Translations under genes and position numbers: made by a program
Notes under the pieces: model-generated
Seen by the model: only the letters and a program-made list of their open reading frames with translations
Told to the model about the DNA's origin: nothing
The model's database searches: none
From: Calothrix sp. PCC 7103
Lineage (GTDB): Bacteria > Cyanobacteriota > Cyanobacteriia > Cyanobacteriales > Nostocaceae
Direction: 5' to 3'
DNA length: 64,000 bases
Assembly: GCF_000331305.1 (NCBI RefSeq)
Contig: NZ_KB217478.1
Coordinates: forward strand, 3,293,177-3,357,176
Shown: positions 55,057 through 62,908 of the stretch, one piece after another
How the letters are laid out: each line of letters starts with the position of its first letter
Position numbering within the stretch: position 1 is the first letter of the stretch

Positions 55057-56256
55057 ATGAAAATTCTCCAAGTTCACAACGCCTACCAACACTTAGGTGG
55101 TGAGGAAGTTGTTGTTAATGCTGAGTACGACATGCTCAAAGATTACGGGCATAATATTCATCAGTGGATTGTTCAAAATTTAGGCATTGATAATGTTAAT
55201 ATCTTAAAAAAAGCAAATATTGCATTGCGATCAGTTTGGTCTGATAAATCTTATCAGCAAGCTTATAAGAAATTACAAGAATTTAAACCAGATGTGGTTC
55301 ACGTACATAACACAATACCATTAATTTCACCCTCTATATATACTGCTTGTAATGATGTAGGTATTCCTGTTATCCATACTTTGCATAACTACAAACTCAT
55401 TTGTCCAGGAGCTTATTTATATCGCCAAGGTCAGGCCTGCGAAGATTGTGTTGGGAAAGCTGTTGCATATCCGAGTATAGCCAAGGCCTGTTATCGCGGA
55501 AGCTGTTCTCAAAGTGCAGTTACAGCTACAGGTTTAGCGTTCCATAAACTGCTAAAAACTTACCAAAAAAATATAGATATTTATATTACTTTAACAAGAT
55601 TTGCACGTGAAAAGTTTATTCAAGGTGGCTTACCTGCTGAAAAAATAGCTGTTAAACCCAATTTTGTATCCTCAGATATTCAAGTCGGAGAACATAAAGG
55701 ACAGTATGCATTATTTGTAGGAAAACTAGTAGAGTATAAAGGCATAGAAACGCTTCTCAAAGCTTGGCATTTATTAGATGAAAGCATCCCATTAAAAGTT
55801 GTTGGGCAAGGACCATTGGAAATTTTGCTCAAAAGCAATTTACCCAAAGGACTTGAATACCTAGGCACCCTTCCTAGAGATAAAGTTATCCATCTCATGC
55901 AAAACGCTAGCGTGTTGATATTTCCTTCTGAATGGTACGAACCTTTCGGTATGGTAGCAGTTGAAGCTTTTGCAACTGGATTACCTGTGATTGGGAGTCG
56001 TGTTGGTGGTATTTCAGAAATTGTTAAGGAAGGATACTCTGGCTGGACTTTTACTCCAAAAGATGCCCAAGATTTAGCTAGAACAGTCAAACTTGCTTGG
56101 TCAGATATTGCAGAACTGCGGCGCCGAGGTGTAATGGCACGTAAACAATACGAGGACTGCTACTCTCAAGAGCAAAATTATCGAATGATGATGAATATTT
56201 ACGAAACTGCTATTCAATGGCATCAAGCAGGACGTAAATCATTAACAGTTTTTTAG
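55057..56256 (+). CDS. GT4 glycosyltransferase
   Basis: A 399-residue GT-B transferase. It has KILQVHNAYQHLGGEEVVV at the start, VVHVHNTIPLISPSIY, HTLHNYKLICPGAYLY with a Cys-rich insert (GQACEDCVGKAV), LFVGKLVEYKGIETLL in the donor domain and FPSEWYEPFGMVAVEAFATG as the donor-sugar binding block. An upstream TTG in frame (55033) would add eight residues, but the ATG at 55057 has a good ribosome site (aaggaa) and begins the conserved strand. It follows 250 bases of AT-rich spacer. Confidence 0.9.
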   Translation: MKILQVHNAYQHLGGEEVVVNAEYDMLKDYGHNIHQWIVQNLGIDNVNILKKANIALRSVWSDKSYQQAYKKLQEFKPDVVHVHNTIPLISPSIYTACNDVGIPVIHTLHNYKLICPGAYLYRQGQACEDCVGKAVAYPSIAKACYRGSCSQSAVTATGLAFHKLLKTYQKNIDIYITLTRFAREKFIQGGLPAEKIAVKPNFVSSDIQVGEHKGQYALFVGKLVEYKGIETLLKAWHLLDESIPLKVVGQGPLEILLKSNLPKGLEYLGTLPRDKVIHLMQNASVLIFPSEWYEPFGMVAVEAFATGLPVIGSRVGGISEIVKEGYSGWTFTPKDAQDLARTVKLAWSDIAELRRRGVMARKQYEDCYSQEQNYRMMMNIYETAIQWHQAGRKSLTVF

Positions 56257-56297
56257 CTGACACAATATTCATTTAGAAACAAGGAAAATCAAATTTA

Positions 56298-57137
56298 ATG
56301 AAAATTTCAATTATAACTCCCGTTTACAATGGTGAAAAAACGATTGAAAGAACAATCTTAAGTGTTATCAATCAACAACCTGAATCACAAATTGAATACA
56401 TTATTATAGACGGTGCCTCCAAAGATGATACTCTCAAAATTATTAATAGATATGCCAATAAAATTAATGTTATAGTTTCAGAAGAAGATAAAGGTGTCTA
56501 CGATGCTATGAATAAAGGCATATCACAAGCAACAGGCGATATTATCGGTATTATTAATTCTGATGATTGGTATAACGAAGGCGCCCTAAAAGCAGTAGAA
56601 AAAGCATTTCTAGAAAAACCAGATGTTGCCATTGTTCATTCTCCTGTAAAAAATTATGTAGAAGACCAGCTTTTTAGTACATTTTTGCCAGGAGATTTAG
56701 AATATCTACCCTTTAAAATGACCATTGCCCATCCTAGTTGTTTTGTTAAAAAGGAAGTTTATAAAAAAATAGGTTGCTTTGACCTAAGCTATTCAATGGC
56801 TGCAGATTACGACTTTATCTTGCGAGCTTATGCAAATTCATATAAGTTTTATCGCATTGATAATGCATTAGCTTCTTTTTCACTGAATGGTATGACTGGT
56901 AACTGGGCTAACCGACTTAAATTAATAAGAGAAAGCTGGCAATGTACTACTAAATTTGTAATTCAATATCAGAAACATCTGAAAATTCAACATCATTTTT
57001 TTTATTTTAAGCGCTTTTTGACAGAAATGATTTTAATTCCAATTAAATTTATAGACCCACATATTATAATTAAAATCAAAGGTTTTGTTCGACAGCGCTT
57101 TGGTAAACTATCATCAGACCGATATGGCGCTTGGTAG
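56298..57137 (+). CDS. GT2 glycosyltransferase
   Basis: A 279-residue family 2 transferase with ISIITPVYNGEKTIERTI, EYIIIDGASKDDTL, the segment EDKGVYDAMNKGISQATGD typical of WcaA-like enzymes, and the metal-binding INSDDWY. The acceptor part has HPSCFVKKEVYKKIGCFD and the catalytic AADYDFILR. It would add one sugar during repeat-unit assembly on the inner face. A ribosome site (aagga, 15 bases upstream) is adequate. It lies 41 bases after the previous gene. Confidence 0.9.
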   Translation: MKISIITPVYNGEKTIERTILSVINQQPESQIEYIIIDGASKDDTLKIINRYANKINVIVSEEDKGVYDAMNKGISQATGDIIGIINSDDWYNEGALKAVEKAFLEKPDVAIVHSPVKNYVEDQLFSTFLPGDLEYLPFKMTIAHPSCFVKKEVYKKIGCFDLSYSMAADYDFILRAYANSYKFYRIDNALASFSLNGMTGNWANRLKLIRESWQCTTKFVIQYQKHLKIQHHFFYFKRFLTEMILIPIKFIDPHIIIKIKGFVRQRFGKLSSDRYGAW

Positions 57138-57191
57138 TGATTAATTCATTTTAAATATACATTCCTAACTTTTGGCTTAAATTCATATTTT

Positions 57192-57977
57192 ATGAGCGAT
57201 TCAACAAGAGTCAATATTTGCAACGTTCATATCGATAAATACTCCTTTGATGAGGTTGTAGAGCGAATTATACATCATGCGCTTTCAAGAAACTCTCCTC
57301 AATATGTGGTGACACCAAATGCACAACATGTTGTCACCCTACAACGCGATTCTCTTTTTCGTTCTATTTATCGAAAAGCTTTTCTTGTAGTACCAGACGG
57401 TGTTCCACTTCTTTGGGCAGCTAGACTTTTCAATACACCACTCTCAGGTCGAGTGAATGGAACAGATCTATTTGACCAGTTATGTCAAGCGAGTGCAGAC
57501 AAAAGGTTAAAGGTGTTTTTGCTAGGTGGTCGTCCTGGTGCAGCCCAAAAAGCTGCATATACGTTAAAAAACAAGTACTCTAACTTAAAAATTGTTGGCA
57601 CTTACTGCCCACCCTATGGCTTTGAGTCTGATCTGTCTGAACTGCAAAAAATTAATTTGGCTATTCAGACGGCATCTCCTGATATTCTTTTCGTTGGTTT
57701 AGGTGCCCCAAAACAGGAGTATTGGATATATCACAATTATCAAAAATTGAATGTACCTGTATCACTTGGTATTGGAGTCAGTTTTGAATTAATTTCCGGT
57801 ATGGTAACAAGAGCGCCATTAGTAATGCAAAAATTAGGTCTGGAATGGTTATTCCGCTTAATTGTTGAGCCTAGAAGATTATGGCGACGTTATGTTATTG
57901 GTAATACCATTTTTTTGCTGTTAGTAATACGGCATAAGCTCAGACAATTTAGATATAGTGAACCAAAAATTTTTTAA
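57192..57977 (+). CDS. WecG/TagA/CpsF-family glycosyltransferase
   Basis: A 261-residue GT26 transferase, the family that transfers N-acetylmannosaminuronic acid or related sugars to a lipid-linked acceptor. Signatures are YVVTPNAQHVVTLQRD, LVVPDGVPLLWAARLF, GRVNGTDLFDQL and KVFLLGGRPGAAQKA, followed by ILFVGLGAPKQEYWI, and the C-terminal LEWLFRLIVEPRRLWRRY amphipathic block that holds it at the membrane. It lies 54 bases after the GT2 gene. Confidence 0.94.
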   Translation: MSDSTRVNICNVHIDKYSFDEVVERIIHHALSRNSPQYVVTPNAQHVVTLQRDSLFRSIYRKAFLVVPDGVPLLWAARLFNTPLSGRVNGTDLFDQLCQASADKRLKVFLLGGRPGAAQKAAYTLKNKYSNLKIVGTYCPPYGFESDLSELQKINLAIQTASPDILFVGLGAPKQEYWIYHNYQKLNVPVSLGIGVSFELISGMVTRAPLVMQKLGLEWLFRLIVEPRRLWRRYVIGNTIFLLLVIRHKLRQFRYSEPKIF

Positions 57978-58172
57978 TATATGGCTGCAATTTAGTTATC
58001 TAAGTTAATTAAAGTGTTCCTTTTTATCTCAAATTATAACTGTTAGATTTCTCTTGACAGTATGAGCAATAAGTGTTCCAACTTGGCTTTAAATATCGGT
58101 TAATTAATGTACTAGATAAATCAGATCAAGTGCAATTTAAAAAGCTTAATACATTTTTATAACGTGGAAATT

Positions 58173-59600
58173 ATGGTCTTAAAGTCGCTATCATTTTTCA
58201 GTATTAAACCGGATTTAAGGTCAGCAAAAGGCACTCATATTCAGCGAGGATTCATAGTCAGATTACTCCGGGTAATCACATTAGTGGTTTTAGATACTGT
58301 CTCGTTAGCTTTTGCATGGAGACTAGCAATATATTTCGGTACTCCAATTCAATCACCTTGGACACAAGAAGTCTCTTTTCTCTTATTGAATGTCACTGTT
58401 GCACTTAGTATATTTTTTACGTCTGGTTTGTACAAAGCAGGTACTAATCGTCGTAACTATACGCGCGTTATTCAAGCCATTTCACTTTCTTCTATTCTGC
58501 TGCTACTAATTGGTTTTTTATATGCTCCTGAAGTGTATGTATCCCGCTCGATTTTCTTGCTCTCTTGGTTATTATCTGTAATTTTTACTTGTGCTTCTCG
58601 CTTTGCTTTTGATACTAGTACCAAACTTCTCCGTAATCAAGGTGCCGTTCGTCACGCCATCTTTCTAATTACTGATTTAGAAGAACAACAAGAGCAAGTT
58701 AACTTAATTGAAAAAGAAAATTGCTACATAGTTCAAGGTGTTGCTGATTCGAGTTGTCTTGATTTAGCTAATCGCGAACAGACACTTCAGTATCTACGCG
58801 AACTCGGTGTAGTAGAAGCTTTTGTTTCTTGGAGTTCTATTAAAGATCGCTTGTACATTTGCTGGCATTTTTACACCGCTGGCATCACAATTCGTATACT
58901 CCCAAATAAGCACGAGCTATATCACCCCAAATCTCAAGTTTGGATGCTGGGCGACCTTCCTTGTCTGACTATTCCGGCGCCTATTCTTGCTGGTAGTGAT
59001 TTTTGGCTGAAACGAATTTTTGATTTGGTTTGTTCGACAATACTATTAATCGGTTTTTCGCCACTGTACATTAGTATTGCTATACTCATCAAACTTGACT
59101 CTCCAGGGCCTATTTTCTTTAAACAAGACCGAGTGGGGTTGCATAGTAAAAAGTTTAAAATTTGGAAGTTCCGAACAATGGTGACGAATGCGGAAAAACT
59201 ACAAGCTGCATTAGAAGCCAAAAATGAAATTAAAGATGGGGTACTTTTTAAACTTAAAGATGACCCGCGTATTACTAAGGTTGGTAAGTTTCTACGTCGC
59301 TATAGTCTTGATGAGTTGCCACAGTTATTTAATGTGGTACTTGGTGAAATGAGTCTTGTTGGTCCGCGTCCACTTCCATTGCGTGATGTGGAACGTTTTA
59401 AGACTATGCATTTTATTCGTCAGGAAGTTCTGCCTGGTATAACTGGTTTATGGCAAGTGTCTGGACGTTCGGATATTGATAATTTTGAAGAGGGTGTGCG
59501 ATTGGATATTAGTTATATTGAAAATTGGTCGGTTTGGCTTGATTTGAAGATTTTGTTCAAAACTGTTGGGGTTGTGTTTAATAAGACTGGGGCTTATTAA
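58173..59600 (+). CDS. Polyprenyl glycosylphosphotransferase (WcaJ/WbaP-type)
   Basis: The initiating enzyme of repeat-unit synthesis: it moves a sugar-1-phosphate onto undecaprenyl phosphate. Four N-terminal membrane helices and a Rossmann-like middle domain precede a fifth hydrophobic segment (LVCSTILLIGFSPLYISIAI). The catalytic domain follows with SPGPIFFKQDRVGLHSKKF, KIWKFRTMVTNAE, RYSLDELPQLFNVVLGEMSLVG split by conserved Asp-Glu, and PGITGLWQVSGRSD. The frame is open from a GTG at 58164; the ATG at 58173 with ggaa six bases upstream is favoured. It closes the cluster. Confidence 0.93.
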   Translation: MVLKSLSFFSIKPDLRSAKGTHIQRGFIVRLLRVITLVVLDTVSLAFAWRLAIYFGTPIQSPWTQEVSFLLLNVTVALSIFFTSGLYKAGTNRRNYTRVIQAISLSSILLLLIGFLYAPEVYVSRSIFLLSWLLSVIFTCASRFAFDTSTKLLRNQGAVRHAIFLITDLEEQQEQVNLIEKENCYIVQGVADSSCLDLANREQTLQYLRELGVVEAFVSWSSIKDRLYICWHFYTAGITIRILPNKHELYHPKSQVWMLGDLPCLTIPAPILAGSDFWLKRIFDLVCSTILLIGFSPLYISIAILIKLDSPGPIFFKQDRVGLHSKKFKIWKFRTMVTNAEKLQAALEAKNEIKDGVLFKLKDDPRITKVGKFLRRYSLDELPQLFNVVLGEMSLVGPRPLPLRDVERFKTMHFIRQEVLPGITGLWQVSGRSDIDNFEEGVRLDISYIENWSVWLDLKILFKTVGVVFNKTGAY

Positions 59601-59617
59601 ATAATTGATAGATGTGT

Positions 59618-59645
59618 GTTGGGTTGCGCTGGCGCTACACCCAAC
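59618..59645. repeat. GTTGGGT/ACCCAAC hairpin repeat
   Basis: gttgggt (59618-59624) and acccaac (59639-59645) pair around tgcgctggcgctac. It is a common cyanobacterial intergenic repeat, lying between the convergent sugar-phosphate transferase and the small minus-strand gene, where it may act as terminator. Confidence 0.6.
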
Positions 59646-59654
59646 CTACGATTA

Positions 59655-59912
59655 TTAGAGTGAACCTGCTGTGTCCGGCGCCACTACTTCACCTGTGCCA
59701 ATTTCGAGTATCATGTCTTGGTCGGTGATTAATTCGCTTAGTTCTTTTACTTGTAGGTTCATTTCTTCGCAAGCTTTTCGTAAGTCTCTGGCAAACTCAT
59801 TTAAATTATCACCATAACCGCATTGTCGTGCGGCAGTTTCTATTCCTTGTTTGGCATTCGCACGCGCGCAGTCTACTAGTTCTGTACCTTGTAATTTTTC
59901 TAGAGATGCCAT
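59655..59912 (-). CDS. Small conserved cyanobacterial protein
   Basis: An 85-residue soluble protein (start MASLEKLQGTELVDCARAN) with Cys residues at two places (VDCARAN, ARQCGYGDN) and a helical run (LNEFARDLRKACEEMNLQV), ending in an acidic tail (ILEIGTGEVVAPDT). I recognise no characterised family. The frame is open to 59945, but the Met at 59912 has a strong ribosome site (aagga, about ten bases upstream) and is preferred. It is convergent with the last cluster gene and 150 bases from the SDR gene on the same strand. Confidence 0.7.
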   Translation of the reverse strand: MASLEKLQGTELVDCARANAKQGIETAARQCGYGDNLNEFARDLRKACEEMNLQVKELSELITDQDMILEIGTGEVVAPDTAGSL

Positions 59913-60033
59913 AGCTTTTTCCTTATTTATATTTCGCCACTTCAATTAAAGTAATAATTATTATTTATTAAGTCTTCTTTCTTATGGTTGAAATTTTGGC
60001 ACCACTGATGTTAAAAGAATTGACCTTTATATA

Positions 60034-60061
60034 GAGTAATCCCCCTGTTGGGGGGATCAAA
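60034..60061. repeat. AATCCCCC/GGGGGATT inverted repeat, copy 3
   Basis: atccccc (60039-60045) and gggggat (60051-60057) pair around tgttg, directly next to the stop codon of the SDR gene (minus strand). It is the same family as at 24.7 and 30.24 kb and is a likely terminator for SDR. Confidence 0.6.
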
Positions 60062-60916
60062 TTACCCATTAACAACGGCGCCACCATTTGGATGCAATAC
60101 TTGGCCTGTTATGTATGATGAGTCGTCTGAGGCTAGGAATACATAGCTTGGCGCCACTTCTTCGGGTTGTCCTGGTCGCTGCATTGGTACTTGTTTACCA
60201 AAGCTAGCAACTTTTTCTTCAGGGAATGTTGCGGGAATTAATGGTGTCCATATTGGACCAGGTGCAACACCGTTAACGCGAATCCCTTTTTCTACCAAAT
60301 TTTGCGATAACGAACGGGTGAAAGCTACAATGGCGCCTTTAGTAGAAGAATAGTCAAGTAGTTCAGGACTACCTTTATACGCTGTAACAGAAGTAGTGTT
60401 AATAATTGCACTACCTTCATGTAAATGCTTCATAGCAGCTTTGGTCATGAAGAACATTGAAAAAATGTTTGTACGGAAGGTTTTTTCTAATTGTTCTTCG
60501 GTAATATCTTCTATACTTTCTTGCGGATGCTGTTCGGCAGCGTTGTTGACTAAAATATCTAGCTTGCCAAATTCGTCTACTGTTTGCTGAACTGCTTGCT
60601 GGCAAAAGGATTCTGAACCAATATCTCCAGCTATTGTAACCGCGCGACCACCGTATTTCTCAACTAGATGCTTTGTTTCTTTGGCATCTTCGTGTTCGCT
60701 TAAGTAAAGAATTGCTACGTTGGCGCCTTCTTTTGCATATGCTATTGCAACAGCACGCCCTATACCACTATCGGCGCCTGTAATTAATGCAACTTTATTT
60801 TCTAACTTACCACTACCCCGATATTTTGAATCATCAGCTTGAGGCTTTGGAGTCATTTGCGCTTCAGAACCTGGTAACTCTTGGGATTGTGGTGGCTGTA
60901 ATTGTTCTTGTGGCAT
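60062..60916 (-). CDS. SDR-family oxidoreductase
   Basis: A 284-residue short-chain dehydrogenase of the YghA/YhdG-like group, with a polar N-terminal arm (Pro/Gln-rich, about 35 residues). The NAD(P) site is ALITGADSGIGRAVA, the NAAEQ block is DILVNNAAEQHP, the catalytic Tyr and Lys are in LDYSSTKGAIVAF, and the Ser in INTTSVTAY. The C-terminus is SSYITGQVLHPNGGAVVNG. Members of this group are often stress-induced and reduce aldehydes or sugars, but the substrate is not known. It stands alone. Confidence 0.92.
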   Translation of the reverse strand: MPQEQLQPPQSQELPGSEAQMTPKPQADDSKYRGSGKLENKVALITGADSGIGRAVAIAYAKEGANVAILYLSEHEDAKETKHLVEKYGGRAVTIAGDIGSESFCQQAVQQTVDEFGKLDILVNNAAEQHPQESIEDITEEQLEKTFRTNIFSMFFMTKAAMKHLHEGSAIINTTSVTAYKGSPELLDYSSTKGAIVAFTRSLSQNLVEKGIRVNGVAPGPIWTPLIPATFPEEKVASFGKQVPMQRPGQPEEVAPSYVFLASDDSSYITGQVLHPNGGAVVNG

Positions 60917-61232
60917 AACAAAACTTAAAATTAATTAACTATCAGCCGCAATTAAAAACTAAACCTTGGATTGATTACTCTCTCCAAGGTAATAAAGATG
61001 TGTGTGTCCTATGTGCATTGCTAGTTAGCAAATATCTCAACCTTGAGATATAAGAAACCTGGTTTCTAGCGTTTTTTGAGCAAAAGTGTTTCTTTAGAGT
61101 AATTGCCAACGTTACATTCATGTTCGAGATTTATATAATGTGACTTAAACACAGCAAGCATCCGCGCGCTTGTCGAGGTATACCTTTGTGTTGAGCATCT
61201 AATTGGGAGTATATGAGTGAGGCACAAGTGCT
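60917..61232. other. Divergent promoter region with two hairpins
   Basis: Two adjacent perfect hairpins, tatctcaa/ttgagata (61033-61050) and agaaacc/ggtttct (61053-61067, one-base loop), are followed by a T-run (gttttttg). AGAAACC-type palindromes are a dispersed cyanobacterial repeat. They lie between divergent starts, so a terminator role is doubtful. Confidence 0.45.
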
Positions 61233-62834
61233 ATGCAAACCTTTGATAGTTCGGATGTAATAGAGCAGGTTGATACATTCCGCGACTTGCAAACAACTTT
61301 ACGCGACCGTTGGAAAACCATTGAGTTATTCGACAACAGCGATGCTGATATTCTTGTCATCCCCTCGCTGAGTATCGACCAACGCGAACTCATGAAAATT
61401 GAAGGTTGTGAACATTATGAAGAACGATTATTATTCTCTTTAATTCGCTTGCAAAATCCTCGGACGCGCTTAGTTTACGTGACTTCAATGCCATTGCATC
61501 CGAGTGTTGTTGATTATTATTTACAGTTATTGCCAGGAATTCCCTTTTCTCACGCACGTAACCGTCTGTTACTATTATCTACTTACGACTCATCGCAAAA
61601 GCCCCTTAGTCAAAAAATTTTAGAACGTCCCCGTTTGCTTGAGCGGATTCGTCAAGCTTTGCGTTTAAACAAGTCATTTATAACGTGCTATAATTCTACC
61701 GATTTAGAGGCTGAATTATCTATAAAGTTAGGTGTCCCTTTATATGCTCCTGCTCCTGACCTACAAATCTGGGGAACAAAAAGCGGCAGTAGGCAAGTTT
61801 TCGCAGAGTCAAATGTACCTCATCCTGATGGAAGTGCTTTGGTTAAAACTGTTTCGGAGTTAGCGGAAGTTGCTGCACAGTTATGGGAGCGTCAACCAAC
61901 ATTACAACGTATGGTTGTTAAACTCAACGAAGGTATTTCTGGTGAAGGTAATGCTTTGTTGGACTTGCGACCAATATCTCATCTGGCGCCACCAAACGAG
62001 ACACATTCATCTCGTGTTGCAGCAATTAAGGACAATTTTTCGCTACTGCGCTTCCAAGCAAGCCAAGAAAGTTGGGATAATTTTTCTGGACGTATTGCAG
62101 AACTTGGTGCCATCGTCGAAGCGTTTGTAGAAGGAGAAATCAAACGTTCTCCTAGTGTTCAAGGACGCATTACTCCCAGTGGGGACGTCGAAATTTTATC
62201 TACTCACGACCAAATACTAGGTGGACCCGATGGGCAAATATACTTAGGTTGTGAATTTCCTGCTGATGAAGCATACAGGTTGCGCTTACAGCAGTTGGGT
62301 TTAAAAGTTGGTCAGAATTTAGCAGAAAAAGGCGCCTTAGAGCGTTATGGTGTTGACTTTATTACCGTCCAAAAAGAAAATGGCGAGTGGGATATTCAAG
62401 CAATTGAAATTAACTTGCGAAAAGGTGGTACAACTCACCCATTCATGACGTTAAAATTACTAACGAACGGTCGTTATAATCTTTCAACAGGTTTATTTTA
62501 CAGCCAACAAGGGCGCCCGAAATACTATATTGCTACCGATAACCTACAAAAAGACCGCTATAAAGGATTATTACCGAATGACTTGATGGATATTATTGCC
62601 CATCACCGTTTGCACTTTGACTCTGGAACCGAGACGGGAACAGTATTCCATTTAATGGGCTGTTTGTCACAGTTTGGAAAATTAGGGTTAACAAGTATTG
62701 GTGACTCACTCCAAGAAGCTGAAGATATTTATAATAAGGTCACGAAAGTTTTGGATGCAGAAACTAGTAATAAGAACCGTGATTTTTCTGCTATTTCAGA
62801 ATATACTTTGCCTATTTCTTGGGAAGAAGGTTAA
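61233..62834 (+). CDS. PGM1-like ATP-grasp ligase
   Basis: A 533-residue protein with a pre-ATP-grasp N-terminal domain (FDNSDADILVIPSLSIDQRE; LLFSLIRLQNPRTRLVYVTS) and an ATP-grasp domain (from about 190). The latter has the Lys/Glu segment MVVKLNEGISGEGNALLDL, GAIVEAFVEGEIKRSPSVQG and the metal-site block IQAIEINLRKGGTTHPFMT. It is related to the carboxylate-amine/peptide ligase PGM1 (pheganomycin pathway). The ATP-grasp fold joins an acid to an amine, but this protein's substrate is unknown. It is convergent with an NRPS/PKS-type protein that ends 73 bases on. The start at the ATG lies just after a short upstream spacer with no strong ribosome site. Confidence 0.82.
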   Translation: MQTFDSSDVIEQVDTFRDLQTTLRDRWKTIELFDNSDADILVIPSLSIDQRELMKIEGCEHYEERLLFSLIRLQNPRTRLVYVTSMPLHPSVVDYYLQLLPGIPFSHARNRLLLLSTYDSSQKPLSQKILERPRLLERIRQALRLNKSFITCYNSTDLEAELSIKLGVPLYAPAPDLQIWGTKSGSRQVFAESNVPHPDGSALVKTVSELAEVAAQLWERQPTLQRMVVKLNEGISGEGNALLDLRPISHLAPPNETHSSRVAAIKDNFSLLRFQASQESWDNFSGRIAELGAIVEAFVEGEIKRSPSVQGRITPSGDVEILSTHDQILGGPDGQIYLGCEFPADEAYRLRLQQLGLKVGQNLAEKGALERYGVDFITVQKENGEWDIQAIEINLRKGGTTHPFMTLKLLTNGRYNLSTGLFYSQQGRPKYYIATDNLQKDRYKGLLPNDLMDIIAHHRLHFDSGTETGTVFHLMGCLSQFGKLGLTSIGDSLQEAEDIYNKVTKVLDAETSNKNRDFSAISEYTLPISWEEG

Positions 62835-62862
62835 ATAGTGTCTTGTGAGTCAATGTCTTGTG

Positions 62863-62908
62863 GGTCAGGCATCCCTGCCTGACCACTGCACAGGCAAGAT
62901 GCCTGTGC
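62863..62908. terminator. Two tandem hairpins between convergent genes
   Basis: ggtcaggca/tgcctgacc (62863-62884, four-base loop) and gcacaggca/tgcctgtgc (62888-62908, three-base loop) are both perfect nine-base stems. The second carries the first base of the thioesterase stop codon (62908-62910). They resemble dispersed GCCTGTGC repeats and probably terminate transcripts from both sides. Confidence 0.7.
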
